A stretch of 64,000 nt of DNA from Rubrivivax sp. (GCA_027484825.1 JAIXSE010000021.1:310001-374000), one strand, 5' to 3'; shown: positions 10,306-19,705, counted from the stretch's first letter. The notes: generated from the letters alone by a model not told the origin. Numbers and translations: made by a program.

Positions 10306-10327
10306 GGCGCCCGGCAAGTCGGGCGCC
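10306..10327 (+). terminator. Hairpin after TonB receptor
   Basis: A perfect 8-bp inverted repeat GGCGCCCG-GCAAGT-CGGGCGCC begins 7 bases after the receptor stop. There is no T-tract, so it may be a weak terminator or a 3'-end stabiliser. Confidence 0.45.
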
Positions 10328-10402
10328 TCTGGCATGGGCCGGTCCACGCCTCTGTGGCATGGGCCGGTCCACTCCTCTGGCATGAGGCCGGTTCAAGCCT
10401 CG
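10328..10402. repeat. Three imperfect ~24-bp direct repeats
   Basis: The sequence TCTGGCATGGGCCGGTCCAC recurs, with small changes, three times in the spacer between the receptor gene and pdxH. It carries no recognisable gene or protein-binding site and looks like local duplication. Confidence 0.65.
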
Positions 10403-10435
10403 CGCCTGCGACGGCCTATGCCTGACCGGTGCCAG

Positions 10436-11071
10436 TCAGGGGGCCAGGCGCTCTCGCACCCAGCGTCCGTCCACCAGCCGGTAGCAGAGCCGGTCATGCA
10501 GGCGCGACTTGCGGCCCTGCCAGAACTCCCAGCGGTCCGGCTTGAGCCGGTAGCCGCCCCAATGCGGCGGCCGGCTTGGATTCAATCCATGCTGGGCCGC
10601 CGCCTTGGCGGCATTGGCCACCAGCACGGCGCGGCTGCTGATCACCTGGCTCTGCGGAGACGCCCAGGCGCCCAGGCGGGAATCCAGCGGGCGGGAGGCG
10701 AAGTAGGCGTCCGACTGTGCGGCGTCGACTTTCTCCACCTGGCCCTCGATCCGCACCACCCGCTCCAGCTCCACCCAGTGGAATTGCAGGGCGGCAAACG
10801 GATTTCCCTCCAGTTGCTGGCCCTTGCGGCTGTCATAGTTGGTGTACCAGACGAGACCCCGTTCATCCATGTCCTTGATGAGGACAATGCGGGTGGACGG
10901 TCGTCCGTCCGGGCCCACGGTGGCCAGGGTCATCGCATTGGGTTCGGGAACCTGGGCGTCCAGGGCCTGGCGCAGCCATTGCTGGAACTGCAGCAGCGGC
11001 TCGGAGGCCGAGGCGTTTTCATCGAGCTCGTCCCGTTCGTAGCTCTTTCGGAGGTCGGCAAGTTTGTCCAT
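10436..11071 (-). CDS. pdxH: Pyridoxine/pyridoxamine 5'-phosphate oxidase PdxH
   Basis: A 211-residue FMN enzyme that oxidises PNP/PMP to pyridoxal 5'-phosphate, completing vitamin B6 synthesis and salvage. Family features are the N-terminal [12 protein letters not shown], the FMN-binding [54 protein letters not shown], the [19 protein letters not shown] signature, and the C-terminal [16 protein letters not shown]...W...RLAP. The length is standard and the protein is complete. It is divergent from the MobA-like gene, with about 145 bp between. Confidence 0.97.
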   Translation of the reverse strand: MDKLADLRKSYERDELDENASASEPLLQFQQWLRQALDAQVPEPNAMTLATVGPDGRPSTRIVLIKDMDERGLVWYTNYDSRKGQQLEGNPFAALQFHWVELERVVRIEGQVEKVDAAQSDAYFASRPLDSRLGAWASPQSQVISSRAVLVANAAKAAAQHGLNPSRPPHWGGYRLKPDRWEFWQGRKSRLHDRLCYRLVDGRWVRERLAP

Positions 11072-11216
11072 AAGGGTGAAGTATGGGGCGAATCCTTAGG
11101 TAAAGCTCCCAGTCGTGAAACTCCGGGTGTGAGGATGCGCCCCGGGCAGGCATGCTGAGGTCAACTGATCGCCCAAGAGTCAGCCGCAGCGAGGAATCAA
11201 CCTGAAGGAAGTACGC

Positions 11217-11882
11217 ATGGATCAGCGACGACCGGCTGTCGTCGTGCTCGCGGCAGGACGAGGTCAGCGCTTTCGCGGCGAAGGCCACAAGCTCGAGCAG
11301 TTGGTGGGTGGGGAGACGGTATTGGCTCACACCCTGCGCCAGACGATGGCCTCCGGATTGCGTTTCTTGGTGGTGACGTCCGCGACCCTGGCACCGCTGG
11401 TGCGCGGGCATGTGGCCGAGCGCGACATGCTGGTGCTGCCCACGCAGGACCGGCTGGGCCGCCCCGTGCCGGTGGGCATGGGCCATTCGATTGCGGCCGG
11501 TGTGGCCGCCACGGGCGATGCACAGGGCTGGCTGATCGTGCCGGCGGACATGCCGCTGCTGCAGACCAGCACCCTGCTGGCGGTGGCCCGCGCGCTTGAG
11601 CACGACCCGATTGCCTATGCCCAGTACGACGGCCAGCGCGGCCATCCGGTGGGCTTCAGCGCGGAGCTCTTCTCCGAGCTGACGGCCCTGCAGGGGGACG
11701 AGGGCGCCCGCAAGCTGCTGGCGCGTTTTCCGGCGCAGGCGGTGGACGTGAACGACCCCGGTGTGCTGGTGGATGTGGACACGGTGGAAGACCTGCAGCG
11801 GGTGGTGTCGGTGCATCCGGCCGTGCCGACGCCGGCCTCCGCCCGCAACCGGCTTCAACGCGCTGGAGGCGGGGCGGCCTGA
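11217..11882 (+). CDS. MobA/MocA-like NTP transferase
   Basis: A 221-residue nucleotidyltransferase with the signature VVVLAAGRGQRFRG at residues 7-20 (nucleotide binding) and the metal-binding LIVPADMPLL at about 101-110. The pattern LAAG.G.R, a central GHSIAAGV, and late GHPVGFS and VDVDTVEDL agrees with MocA/CoxC-type proteins that attach CMP or GMP to the molybdenum cofactor. No molybdoenzyme or mob/moa gene is nearby, so the substrate is open. The ATG has a clear Shine-Dalgarno sequence (GAAGGAAGTACGC). Confidence 0.8.
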   Translation: MDQRRPAVVVLAAGRGQRFRGEGHKLEQLVGGETVLAHTLRQTMASGLRFLVVTSATLAPLVRGHVAERDMLVLPTQDRLGRPVPVGMGHSIAAGVAATGDAQGWLIVPADMPLLQTSTLLAVARALEHDPIAYAQYDGQRGHPVGFSAELFSELTALQGDEGARKLLARFPAQAVDVNDPGVLVDVDTVEDLQRVVSVHPAVPTPASARNRLQRAGGGAA

Positions 11883-11894
11883 TCCCGGTCGGCC

Positions 11895-12536
11895 TCAGAG
11901 CCCGTGGGAACGCGCCAGCGCGAGTTGGTGCTCCAGTGAGCGGTCGTGAATGCCGTGCTCCCGCAGGCAGACGACGGCGCGCTCCAGATAGTCCAGCGTG
12001 GTGCCATAGCGGCCGCGCGCATGCCGAAGGGTGTGCAGCAGCCGCTCGTCCGGCATGTCGCCCGCCCAGCCGGGGCTGCGCCGCGACAGGGTGAAGGCCA
12101 GCGCCGGACGGCTGCCGTTCTCGCTGAAGCAAGGCAGCCAGCGCGGTACATAGGTGCCCACGACCATCTCGCGCAGCCACAGGCGCTCCAGCTCCGCTGC
12201 GGCCCGCTCCGGGGGGATGCGGTAGGCCAGCCCCCGGCAACTGCCGCCGGACAGCAGGGTCATCACCAGGCCCGGCACTTCCGCACTGCCGCGGTTGACC
12301 AGCGAGCGCAGGCGCAGCGCGCGGTGATAGCCCTGCACCTTGGCCACCAGGGTGTCGGCCGGTGTGAACCCCGGGTTCCACATCAGCGAGCCGTAGGCAA
12401 AGATCCAGAGGCCTTCGGTGCGGTCCCACTGCTGCTGAAACCGGTCCAGCCAGTCACGGCTGTGCTGCGGCAGGTCCTCGATGCGGGCCCCCGCCAGGGG
12501 ATCGGGGCTGCAGGCTTCGACACTTGCATTCAACAT
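11895..12536 (-). CDS. chaC: ChaC-family gamma-glutamylcyclotransferase
   Basis: A 213-residue protein of the ChaC family, which cleaves glutathione to 5-oxoproline and Cys-Gly in the cytosol. It has the substrate-binding signature WIFAYGSLMWNPGF (residues 43-56), then RALRLRSLVNRGSAEVPGLVMTLLSGGSCRGLAYRI and the catalytic-Glu region LERLWLREMVVGTYVPRW. The C-terminal half matches the family to the end. It is convergent with the MobA-like gene, 12 bp apart. The symbol reflects family membership. Confidence 0.9.
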   Translation of the reverse strand: MLNASVEACSPDPLAGARIEDLPQHSRDWLDRFQQQWDRTEGLWIFAYGSLMWNPGFTPADTLVAKVQGYHRALRLRSLVNRGSAEVPGLVMTLLSGGSCRGLAYRIPPERAAAELERLWLREMVVGTYVPRWLPCFSENGSRPALAFTLSRRSPGWAGDMPDERLLHTLRHARGRYGTTLDYLERAVVCLREHGIHDRSLEHQLALARSHGL

Positions 12537-12610
12537 GGTTTTGATCGTGCCACAAGCACCGGCCGCTCGTCCTCAGGTAGTCACAATCCGAGCGGGGATG
12601 ACACACGAAA

Positions 12611-13570
12611 TCACCGCTGTTGCGAGCCTCGCACAGCCGGGGTGCTGCGCGCCAGCCACACCCCGAACACCGACAGCCCCATGCCCACGATGGCCAGCCC
12701 GCTGAGCCGCTCATCGAACAGCGCCCAGGCGATCAGCGCCGTGGTGGGCGGTGTCAGATAGAAGAGGCTGGCCACATTGACGGCGCTGCCGCGGCGGATC
12801 AGCAGATTCAGCAGACTCACCGCCCCGATCGACAACACCAGCACCAGCCAGCCCAGTGCAAACAGGAAGGAGGGCGTCCAGTGCACGGTGGTGTTTTCAG
12901 TGGCCAGGGCCAGCGCGGCGGTGATGGCCAGGCAAGGCACGAATTGGATGACGGCGCCGGTGCGCAGATCAAAAGAGGGGCAAAAGCGCTTTTGGTAGAG
13001 CGTGCCGGCGGTGATGCCCAGCAGGGCCACGACGGCCGGCACCAGCATCGTCACCAGCGCTGCCGACGGCACCGACCGCGTCTTGGCCGCCACCACCAGG
13101 CCCACGCCCAGGAAGCCCAGCGCCAGCCCCGCCCACTGGGCCGGCCGCACCTGCTCCCCCAGCACCGCCCGGGCGCCCAGCGCGGTGACCACCGGCTGCA
13201 GCCCCACCACCAGCGCGGTGATGCCCGCTGGCAGGCCATGGCTGATGGCGGTGAACACGCCGCCCAGATACACCCCATGCACCAGCAGGCCGGACACGGC
13301 AATGTGGCCCCAGGCGCCCGAGGCGCGGGGCCAGGGGGCCCGCGTCAGCGCCACGATCAGCCCCATCAGCAGGATGACCGCCGCATAACGCCAGGCCAGG
13401 AAGGTCAGCGGCGCCGCATCGGGCAGGCCGAACTTCGCACCGATGAAGCCGGTGCTCCACAGGGCCACGAACAGCAGCGGATAAAGCGCTTCCACGGCAG
13501 GGCGCGTGGCGGAGGAGGGCACATGGGCCGTGAGCGTGGCGTCCGGCGCCGCGGGGCGGGAATCTGGCAT
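12611..13570 (-). CDS. EamA-domain (DMT superfamily) transporter
   Basis: A 319-residue inner-membrane protein with about ten predicted membrane segments, arranged as two EamA repeats. The first starts at LYPLLFVALWSTGFIGAKFGLPDAAPLTFLAWRYA and the second at ALVTMLVPAVVALLGITAGTLYQKR. The end of each repeat shows the typical P.TA..A...L.E.L pattern (QPVVTALGARAVLGEQV; TPPTTALIAWALFDERL). Such proteins usually export amino acids or small metabolites; the substrate cannot be told. It is divergent from edd with a 139-bp shared promoter region. Confidence 0.88.
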   Translation of the reverse strand: MPDSRPAAPDATLTAHVPSSATRPAVEALYPLLFVALWSTGFIGAKFGLPDAAPLTFLAWRYAAVILLMGLIVALTRAPWPRASGAWGHIAVSGLLVHGVYLGGVFTAISHGLPAGITALVVGLQPVVTALGARAVLGEQVRPAQWAGLALGFLGVGLVVAAKTRSVPSAALVTMLVPAVVALLGITAGTLYQKRFCPSFDLRTGAVIQFVPCLAITAALALATENTTVHWTPSFLFALGWLVLVLSIGAVSLLNLLIRRGSAVNVASLFYLTPPTTALIAWALFDERLSGLAIVGMGLSVFGVWLARSTPAVRGSQQR

Positions 13571-13659
13571 GCCGCGAGTGTGGCCGAAAAGCGCAGGCGT
13601 TCGCCTTGCCCCGTAACCGTTTCGTACCCCGAAAACGCTCGAAGGGTCTCTGTCGAGCG

Positions 13660-13674
13660 TGTAATATGGTTACC
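13660..13674. promoter_or_regulatory. HexR-like operator upstream of edd
   Basis: TGTAATATGGTTACC, 36 bp before the edd ATG, is an imperfect palindrome close to the proteobacterial HexR consensus TGTARTWWWWTTACA, with matching TGTAAT and TTAC halves. HexR commonly represses edd-eda and releases on KDPG. No hexR gene lies in the window. Confidence 0.6.
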
Positions 13675-13709
13675 AATCCCACCCAAACCGAGTTACATCG
13701 GCAGCAGGC

Positions 13710-15530
13710 ATGAACAAGACGCTTCTCGAGGTCACGGCACGCATTCGTGCCCGCAGCGCCGCCAGCCGCGAGCGCTATCTGGATCTGATCGACCGCATGT
13801 CCGGTCGGCAACGCGGCGTGCAGCGCATGGGCTGCGCGAACGTCGCCCATGCGGTGGCGGCGTTGCCGGAGAACGACAAGCTGCGCATCGTCGCCGAGAA
13901 GGCGCCGCATCTGGGCATCGTCACCGCCTACAACGACATGCTGTCGGCGCATCAGCCGTATGAGACCTATCCGGCGCTGATCCGCGACGAGGTCCACCGC
14001 CAGGGCGCCACGGCCCAGGTGGCCGGCGGCGTGCCGGCGATGTGCGACGGCGTCACCCAGGGCACGCCCGGCATGGAGCTGAGCCTGTTCTCGCGGGACA
14101 CCATTGCCATGGGCACGGCGGTGGCCTTGTCCCACGATGTCTTTGATGGCGCGCTGCTGCTGGGCATCTGCGACAAGATCGTGCCGGGGCTGCTGATCGG
14201 CGCCTTGCACTTCGGTCATCTGCCCTGCGTATTCGTGCCGGCCGGGCCGATGAGCTCGGGCCTGTCCAACAACGAAAAGGCCAAGGTGCGCGAGCTGTAT
14301 GCGCAGGGCAAGGTGGGGCGCGAAGAGCTGCTCAAGGCCGAGTCCGCCGCCTATCACGGCGCCGGTACCTGCACCTTCTACGGCACGGCCAACAGCAACC
14401 AGATGCTGCTGGAAGCCATGGGCCTGCATGTGCCGGGCGCGGCCTTCGTGCATCCGCATGACGGGCTGCGCGAGGCCCTGACCCGCGAAGCCGTGCGTCA
14501 GCTGCTGGGCATCATCCCGCAGCGTGACTACCGTCCGATCGGCCGCGTGGTGGACGAGCGCTGCATCGTCAATGCCATGGTGGCCCTGCTGGCGACCGGC
14601 GGCTCGACCAATCACCTGATCCACTGGGTGGCGGTGGCCCGTTCGGCCGGCATCCTGATCGACTGGAGTGACTTCTCCGATCTGTCCGCCGTCGTGCCGC
14701 TGCTGGCCCGTGTGTACCCGAATGGCAGCGCCGACGTGAACCAGTTCCAGGCCGCTGGCGGCCCGGGCTTTGTGATCCGCGAGCTGCTCAAGTCGGGCGC
14801 CATGCATGAAGAGGTGTTGACCAGCCTGTCCGGCCAGTCCCTCAGCGCCTACGCCCGTCTGCCTGAGCGGGCGGAAGATGGCAGCGTGCGCTGGCAGCCC
14901 ATGCCCGAGGCGAGCAGCGACGAGACCGTGCTGCGCACCGCCGCCGCCCCGTTCTCGCCCACCGGCGGCCTGAAGCTGCTGGCCGGCAATCTGGGCCGTG
15001 CGGTGATCAAGGTCTCCGCCGTGCCGGAAGACCGCCACACGGTGGAAGCCCCGGCCCGCATCTTCGACAGCCAGGAAGCCATGCAGGTCGCCTTCAAGAA
15101 GGGCGAACTCGAGCGCGACGTGGTGGTGGTGGTGCGCTTCCAGGGCCCGCAGGCCAATGGCATGCCGGAGCTGCACAAGCTGACGCCGCCGCTGGCGGTG
15201 CTGCAGGGCAAGGGCTTCAAGGTGGCGCTGGTGACGGACGGCCGCATGAGCGGCGCGTCCGGCAAGGTGCCGGCGGCAATTCACGTCAGCCCGGAAGCCT
15301 TGTCCGGCGGCCCGCTGGCCAAGCTGCGCGACGGCGATCTGGTGCGGGTCTGCGCCAACACCGGCGCGCTGACTGCCTTGGTGGATGAAGCCACCTGGGC
15401 CGCCCGCGAGATCGCCCAGATCACGCCGGAAGCCGTCCGCGACAATGGCGAAGGCCTGGGTCGCGAGCTGTTCGCCGGCATGCGTCGCAATGTCTCCAGC
15501 GCCGAAGAGGGCGCGGTGACCTGGCTGTAA
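13710..15530 (+). CDS. edd: 6-Phosphogluconate dehydratase Edd
   Basis: A 606-residue [4Fe-4S] dehydratase that turns 6-phosphogluconate into KDPG, the first dedicated step of the Entner-Doudoroff pathway. The IlvD/Edd family signatures are clear: [40 protein letters not shown] with a cluster Cys, [20 protein letters not shown], the [20 protein letters not shown] segment with another cluster Cys, and [22 protein letters not shown]. The length is standard. It forms an operon with eda (20-bp gap), probably under the HexR-like site just upstream. Confidence 0.98.
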   Translation: MNKTLLEVTARIRARSAASRERYLDLIDRMSGRQRGVQRMGCANVAHAVAALPENDKLRIVAEKAPHLGIVTAYNDMLSAHQPYETYPALIRDEVHRQGATAQVAGGVPAMCDGVTQGTPGMELSLFSRDTIAMGTAVALSHDVFDGALLLGICDKIVPGLLIGALHFGHLPCVFVPAGPMSSGLSNNEKAKVRELYAQGKVGREELLKAESAAYHGAGTCTFYGTANSNQMLLEAMGLHVPGAAFVHPHDGLREALTREAVRQLLGIIPQRDYRPIGRVVDERCIVNAMVALLATGGSTNHLIHWVAVARSAGILIDWSDFSDLSAVVPLLARVYPNGSADVNQFQAAGGPGFVIRELLKSGAMHEEVLTSLSGQSLSAYARLPERAEDGSVRWQPMPEASSDETVLRTAAAPFSPTGGLKLLAGNLGRAVIKVSAVPEDRHTVEAPARIFDSQEAMQVAFKKGELERDVVVVVRFQGPQANGMPELHKLTPPLAVLQGKGFKVALVTDGRMSGASGKVPAAIHVSPEALSGGPLAKLRDGDLVRVCANTGALTALVDEATWAAREIAQITPEAVRDNGEGLGRELFAGMRRNVSSAEEGAVTWL

Positions 15531-15550
15531 ATCGACAAGGACAAGAACCC

Positions 15551-16186
15551 ATGAGCGAGACCCTCGATACCCTGAGCCTGGCCCAGCATGGCCCGGTGAT
15601 TCCCGTGATCGTCATTGACCAGCTGGCCCATGCGGTGCCGCTGGCCCGCGCCCTGGTGGCCGGTGGCGTGAAGGTGCTGGAAGTGACGCTGCGCACGCCG
15701 GTGGCGCTGGACGCGATTGCGGCCATTGCCAAGGAAGTGCCGGAGGCCATCGTGGGGGCCGGTACGCTGCGCACGGCAGCCGATGCGGCGGCCGCCAAGC
15801 AGGCCGGCAGCCGCTTTGCGGTCAGCCCGGGCTTCACGGCGGAACTGGCCACGGCCTGCGAGGCGCAAGGCCTGCCGCTGCTGCCGGGCGTGTCCACCGC
15901 CAGCGAGGTGATGATGGCCGCGGATGCCGGCTATCGCTTCCTCAAGCTGTTCCCGGCCACGGCTGTGGGCGGCACAAATCTGCTCAAGGCGCTGGCCGGT
16001 CCGTTCCCGGACATCGCCTTCTGCCCGACCGGCGGCATCACCGTGCAGACTGCGCCGGACTTCTTGGCACTGCCCAATGTGAAGGTCTGCGGCGGCTCGT
16101 GGCTGACGCCGGCTGACGCGGTGAAGGCCGGCGACTGGGACCGCATCACGCGTCTGGCGAAGGAAGCGGGCGCGCTGCGCGGCTGA
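15551..16186 (+). CDS. eda: KDPG aldolase Eda
   Basis: A 211-residue class I aldolase that splits 2-keto-3-deoxy-6-phosphogluconate into pyruvate and glyceraldehyde 3-phosphate. Key motifs are the catalytic-Glu region GGVKVLEVTLRTPVALDAI (about residues 38-56), VGAGTLRTAADA, the Schiff-base Lys in GYRFLKLFPATAVGG, and the phosphate-binding FCPTGGITVQTAPDFLALPNVKVCGGSWLTP. The length is full. It is co-transcribed with edd, is spaced 20 bp downstream, and ends at a strong terminator. Confidence 0.98.
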   Translation: MSETLDTLSLAQHGPVIPVIVIDQLAHAVPLARALVAGGVKVLEVTLRTPVALDAIAAIAKEVPEAIVGAGTLRTAADAAAAKQAGSRFAVSPGFTAELATACEAQGLPLLPGVSTASEVMMAADAGYRFLKLFPATAVGGTNLLKALAGPFPDIAFCPTGGITVQTAPDFLALPNVKVCGGSWLTPADAVKAGDWDRITRLAKEAGALRG

Positions 16187-16216
16187 GGTCGCGGGCGAAC
16201 TACCGCTCCAAAAGAC

Positions 16217-16259
16217 AAAGGCCGACCTGGCGCCTGCAGTGGCGCGGGGTCGGCCTTTT
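16217..16259 (+). terminator. Rho-independent terminator of edd-eda
   Basis: AAAGGCCGACC (16217-16227) pairs perfectly with GGTCGGCCTTT (16248-16258), the loop itself can fold (TGGCGCC...GGCGCG), and the stem closes in a T-run. It may also serve the convergent arsC-like gene because the arms start with A-runs. Confidence 0.9.
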
Positions 16260-16295
16260 GCTTTGTGGCGCTGGTGGCAGTGGGTATCGGCGCGC

Positions 16296-16736
16296 TCAGC
16301 CTCGGCGAGCGCCGCTGTCTTTCACGACTTCGCCGTCTTCCTTGGTGAAGTCGGGCAGGGGGCCGACAGGCAACAGCGCCAGCACCTGCTCCGAGGGGCG
16401 GCACAGCGCCGTGCCCAGCGGCGTGACGACCACCGGCCGATTCATCAGGATGGGATGGGCCGCCATGGCGTCCAGCAGCGTTTCGTCGGAGACGGCGGGG
16501 TCGTTGAGCCCCAGCTCGGCGGCCTGCGATTCCTTGGCCCGCAGCAGCGCCCGTACCGGTTCGCCAGTGGCCGCCACCAACGCGCGCAGCGCTTCCTTGT
16601 CCAGGGGCGTCTTCAAGTATTCAACAACAGTCGGTTCCAGCCCCGCATGACGGATCAGTGCCAGGGTGTTGCGGGAGGTGCCGCACTTGGGGTTGTGATA
16701 GATGAGGAGGTTGCTCATGGTGGTGGGGGCGCTCAT
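16296..16736 (-). CDS. ArsC/YfgD-family arsenate reductase-like protein
   Basis: A thioredoxin-fold protein of 146 residues if it starts at MSAPTTMSNLL (16736), or 140 from MSNLL (16718). The track start at 16967 adds an unrelated Arg/Ser-rich stretch. The nucleophile lies in HNPKCGTSRNTLALI, and the conserved YLKTPL, RALLRAKE and HPILMNRPVV...LCRPSEQVL (the Arg pair) are present. This is the glutaredoxin-dependent ArsC family, which includes true arsenate reductases and YfgD-type proteins of unknown substrate. No arsR or arsB is adjacent, so arsenate resistance is not supported by context. Confidence 0.87.
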   Translation of the reverse strand: MSAPTTMSNLLIYHNPKCGTSRNTLALIRHAGLEPTVVEYLKTPLDKEALRALVAATGEPVRALLRAKESQAAELGLNDPAVSDETLLDAMAAHPILMNRPVVVTPLGTALCRPSEQVLALLPVGPLPDFTKEDGEVVKDSGARRG

Positions 16737-16857
16737 GTGGGCGGCTTCGTGAGGTCGCTCGTGTGAATTGGCGAGCTTGGCCGACCGGAGCCGTGTGTGG
16801 GCTGGCTTTGCGCCTGGGCTGGGGCGATGGGAGGGGTGAGCTCGCGCAGTGGTGGGC

Positions 16858-17628
16858 TCAGGCCGCGTCCAGTGTGACGATGACCGGTGCGTGGTCGCTC
16901 GGCCGCTCATTCTTGCGCGGCACCTTGTCGATGACACAGGCGGTGACCCGCGGCTTGAGGGCTTCACTCACCAGGATGTGGTCAATGCGCAGACCCTGGT
17001 TCTTGCGGAAGGCCAGATTGCGGTAGTCCCACCAGCTCCAGCTCTTGGGCGGCTGCTCGAAGAGGCGGAAGGCGTCGACGAGGCCGGCGGCCAGCAACTG
17101 CTGGAAGTGCTCCCGCTCCTGCGGCGTGCAGTGGATCTGACCGGCCCAGGCCACGGGGTCGTAGACGTCGCGGTCTTCGGGGGCGATGTTGAAGTCGCCC
17201 ATCAGCACCAGATTGGGATGGGTCTTGAGCTCTTCCTTCACCTGCGCGCGCAGGCCGTCCAGCCAGGCCATCTTGTAGACGAATTTGTCGCTGTCCGGCG
17301 CCTGGCCGTTGGGGAAGTAGGCGCCGATGACCCGCACGCCCGCCACGGTGCCGGAGATGACACGGGCCTGTTCATCGGCATAACCGAGGATGTTGCGGGA
17401 GACGTCAGTGGCCGCCTCCTTGCTGATCAGGGCCACCCCGTTGTAGGTCTTCTGGCCGAACCACTGCACTTGATAGCCGGCGTCCTGGATGGCCTGGGCG
17501 GGGAACTTGTCGTCGGTCAGCTTGGTTTCCTGCAGCACGATGGCATCGACCGTATTGGCGGCGAGCCAGTCCAGCAGTTGCGGCAGCCGTACGGCGAGGG
17601 AGTTGACGTTCCAGGTGGCAAGTTTCAT
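16858..17628 (-). CDS. xth: Exodeoxyribonuclease III / AP endonuclease
   Basis: A 256-residue enzyme starting at MKLATWNVNSLAVR; the track start is eight codons too early. It is an Mg-dependent AP endonuclease and 3'-exonuclease for base-excision repair. Family motifs in order are ATWNVNS, the metal ligand in VLQETKL, YNGVALIS, the catalytic Tyr region IGAYFPNGQAPDSDKFVYK, LMGDFNIAPEDRDVYDP, the SWSWWDYR segment, LRIDHILVS, and the terminal SDHAPVIVTL with the catalytic His. The length is standard. Confidence 0.96.
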   Translation of the reverse strand: MKLATWNVNSLAVRLPQLLDWLAANTVDAIVLQETKLTDDKFPAQAIQDAGYQVQWFGQKTYNGVALISKEAATDVSRNILGYADEQARVISGTVAGVRVIGAYFPNGQAPDSDKFVYKMAWLDGLRAQVKEELKTHPNLVLMGDFNIAPEDRDVYDPVAWAGQIHCTPQEREHFQQLLAAGLVDAFRLFEQPPKSWSWWDYRNLAFRKNQGLRIDHILVSEALKPRVTACVIDKVPRKNERPSDHAPVIVTLDAA

Positions 17629-17836
17629 GGTGATCCAGGGAGAAAAACGCACACGCGCATCGTGACCGGTGCGCGGTGTGCCATCGTAGCGGACTGGTCA
17701 CCCGGGCAGGGTCAATGACCGTCTCTGGGTCGGTTTACTTGCAGGTGGCGCTTTCCAGGCGCAGCAGCATGCCTGGGGCCGCGCGGGAGCCGATCGTGCG
17801 CAGAGTAGGTCCGTGAATGCGGAGGAGAATCCCCCT

Positions 17837-18364
17837 ATGCAGCCCTTTGCCGACTTTGACCTGAGCTCATTCTGGGAACCCTCCGACTACGCCCTCCGTC
17901 AATATGTGGAGCCGCCATGCACCGCTGAGTCGGTGGCGAGTGTGGAGGCGGAACTTGGGTTCAAGCTGCCTGCCGCCTACGTTGCGCTTGCGGCCCTCCA
18001 AAACGGAGGAGTTCCGCGGCATCGTGCGCATCGAACCACTTCGCCCACTTCCTGGGCGGCGGACCATGTCGCCATTGACGGCATCCTTGCCATCGGGAGC
18101 GCCCAGCCCCATTCACTTTGCGGGGAGCTCGGCAGTCGATTTCACATCGAAGAGTGGGGCTACCCTGAGATTGGCGTTTACTTTGCTGACTGCCCTTCGG
18201 CAGGGCATGACATGCTGTGCCTCGATTACCGGGCCTGCGGCCCTCAGGGCGAGCCGACAGTCGTGCATGTGGACCAGGAGCGCGATTACGCAATCACAAG
18301 GCTCGCACCTGACTTCGAGTCCTTCATTCGCGGCTTGCGGGACAGCAGCGAGTTCGATTTGTAG
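17837..18364 (+). CDS. SMI1/KNR4 (SUKH) domain protein
   Basis: A 175-residue protein starting at MQPFADFDLSSFW. The start is moved 8 codons in from the track because GGAGGAG sits just before this ATG. The SUKH pattern is clear: TAESVASVEAELGFKLPAAYVALAALQNGGVP near the N terminus, a central DGILAIG, then GVYFADCPSAGHDMLCLDYRACGPQGEPTVVHVDQE and a C-terminal LAPDFESFIRGL. SUKH proteins are often immunity proteins against polymorphic toxins, but many are stand-alone. No toxin gene is visible next to it. Codon use looks less GC3-biased than in neighbouring genes, compatible with acquisition. Confidence 0.85.
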   Translation: MQPFADFDLSSFWEPSDYALRQYVEPPCTAESVASVEAELGFKLPAAYVALAALQNGGVPRHRAHRTTSPTSWAADHVAIDGILAIGSAQPHSLCGELGSRFHIEEWGYPEIGVYFADCPSAGHDMLCLDYRACGPQGEPTVVHVDQERDYAITRLAPDFESFIRGLRDSSEFDL

Positions 18365-18616
18365 GCCTCGTCAGGGGGCATCCTCGTAGGGGGGGGCCGC
18401 AGCTCGCATCTGACCCGCGGCATTGTCCAAGAGTGAACTTGCGGCCGTGAGCGTTTGGCTTGTTCGTCTGTAGGTACCCTTCACCGGAAAGTGGGCGACA
18501 AACGCACTTCCGAAGCCGCCCCATCGGCGCAGTCCGAAGATAGGGGAAACATCCTGCTACGTTAAGGAATGTGAAGCGCTACACTTCGAAAATTACGACG
18601 TACGTCTCTGGCTTTC

Positions 18617-19705
18617 ATGACGCGGCTTCGCATTGTTCACGCGGTTTTTTCTTCCAAGTTAGCGGGGGGCGAGCAGCACTGTGCTGATCTTGCCAATGCC
18701 CAAGCCGATCTTGGTCATGAAGTGCATGTCGTCGGGCCTGCGGGCGCCCAGGTGGCCAATGCCCTGAGTGCGCGGGTCCGCTATCACGGCTTTCGCTTTC
18801 CGCTGCTGCGGGGCTGGCGTCTGAGGCGGCTGGCCTGCTCGCTGGGCGCCGACGTCGTCCACGGCCATCTCGGCCCGGCCTGCAAGGCCACCGCCTGCGC
18901 CACGCCGCATTTGCGGGTCGGCACGCTGCACGTCGGCTACAAGCCCCACCATCACGCGAAGATGGACGGCGTCATCTGCGTGAACATCAAGCAGGTCGAC
19001 ACCCTCCGGGACTACCAAGGTCCGCATCAGGTCATTTACAACTGGGCCCCTGAGCGTGGCCATCGCGCGCCCGACGCTGACGCTTCCGCCAACGTCGACC
19101 TGGGCAAGCTGCGCTCGGAACTGGGCATCGCCGGGGACGTTCCGGTGGTGGTGTCGGTCGGTCGGCTGCATCCGTCCAAGGGCATGCATTCGCTGGTCCA
19201 AGCCTTCCAGGTCTACGCCCCGGCCAAGGCCCATCTGGTGCTGATCGGCGAAGGCCCGCAGCGCCAGGAACTCGAAACGCTGGCGGCGGGTGACCCTCGC
19301 ATCCATCTCATCGGCTTCCGCTGGGATGTGGACACCTTGCTGGCCGATGCCACGTTGTATGTGTCGGCCTCGCTGGAAGAGCAGTTTCCTCTGTCGATGC
19401 TGGAAGCCATGCGCGCCGGCCTGCCGATTGTCGCTACCGCCACGCAGGGCGCTTGCGAAATGCTGTCCCCCGCTCAGTCGGCCATCGTGCCGATCGGCAA
19501 CATCCCGGCCATGGGCCAGGCGATTGCCAACGCTCTGGTGCCGGGCGCCGAAGGCGTGCAGCGTCACATTCAATACGACATGAGCCGTTTCGACCGCTCC
19601 ACCGCCGTCAAGGCGACGCTGGATTTTTACGCGGACGTGGCTCAGCACCGCGGTGCCACTCAACCCAAATCCACGGGAACACCGCTGGAAGACCTGCGTG
19701 TTTAA
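18617..19705 (+). CDS. GT4-family glycosyltransferase
   Basis: A 362-residue GT-B glycosyltransferase. The N-terminal domain begins RLRIVHAVFSSKLAGGEQHCADLANAQADLGHEVHVVG, the usual Gly-rich donor/acceptor hinge. The C-terminal domain has VVVSVGRLHPSKGMHSLVQAF and the E-x7-E motif EQFPLSMLE followed by AMRAGLPIVAT. A retaining transfer from a nucleotide sugar to a cell-surface glycan or lipid is inferred; donor and acceptor are unknown. The start has no good Shine-Dalgarno sequence. The next gene starts inside its last codons, so the two are translationally coupled. Confidence 0.88.
   Translation: MTRLRIVHAVFSSKLAGGEQHCADLANAQADLGHEVHVVGPAGAQVANALSARVRYHGFRFPLLRGWRLRRLACSLGADVVHGHLGPACKATACATPHLRVGTLHVGYKPHHHAKMDGVICVNIKQVDTLRDYQGPHQVIYNWAPERGHRAPDADASANVDLGKLRSELGIAGDVPVVVSVGRLHPSKGMHSLVQAFQVYAPAKAHLVLIGEGPQRQELETLAAGDPRIHLIGFRWDVDTLLADATLYVSASLEEQFPLSMLEAMRAGLPIVATATQGACEMLSPAQSAIVPIGNIPAMGQAIANALVPGAEGVQRHIQYDMSRFDRSTAVKATLDFYADVAQHRGATQPKSTGTPLEDLRV

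Noticed and set aside
12969-15284. 771-codon minus-strand ORF over edd and the DMT gene
   Set aside because: It spans two real genes on different strands and shows low-complexity His/Arg/Gln text; it is a shadow.
16296-16736. Arsenic-resistance operon
   Set aside because: The ArsC-like gene has no arsR, arsB or acr3 neighbour, so the family call is kept without the pathway.
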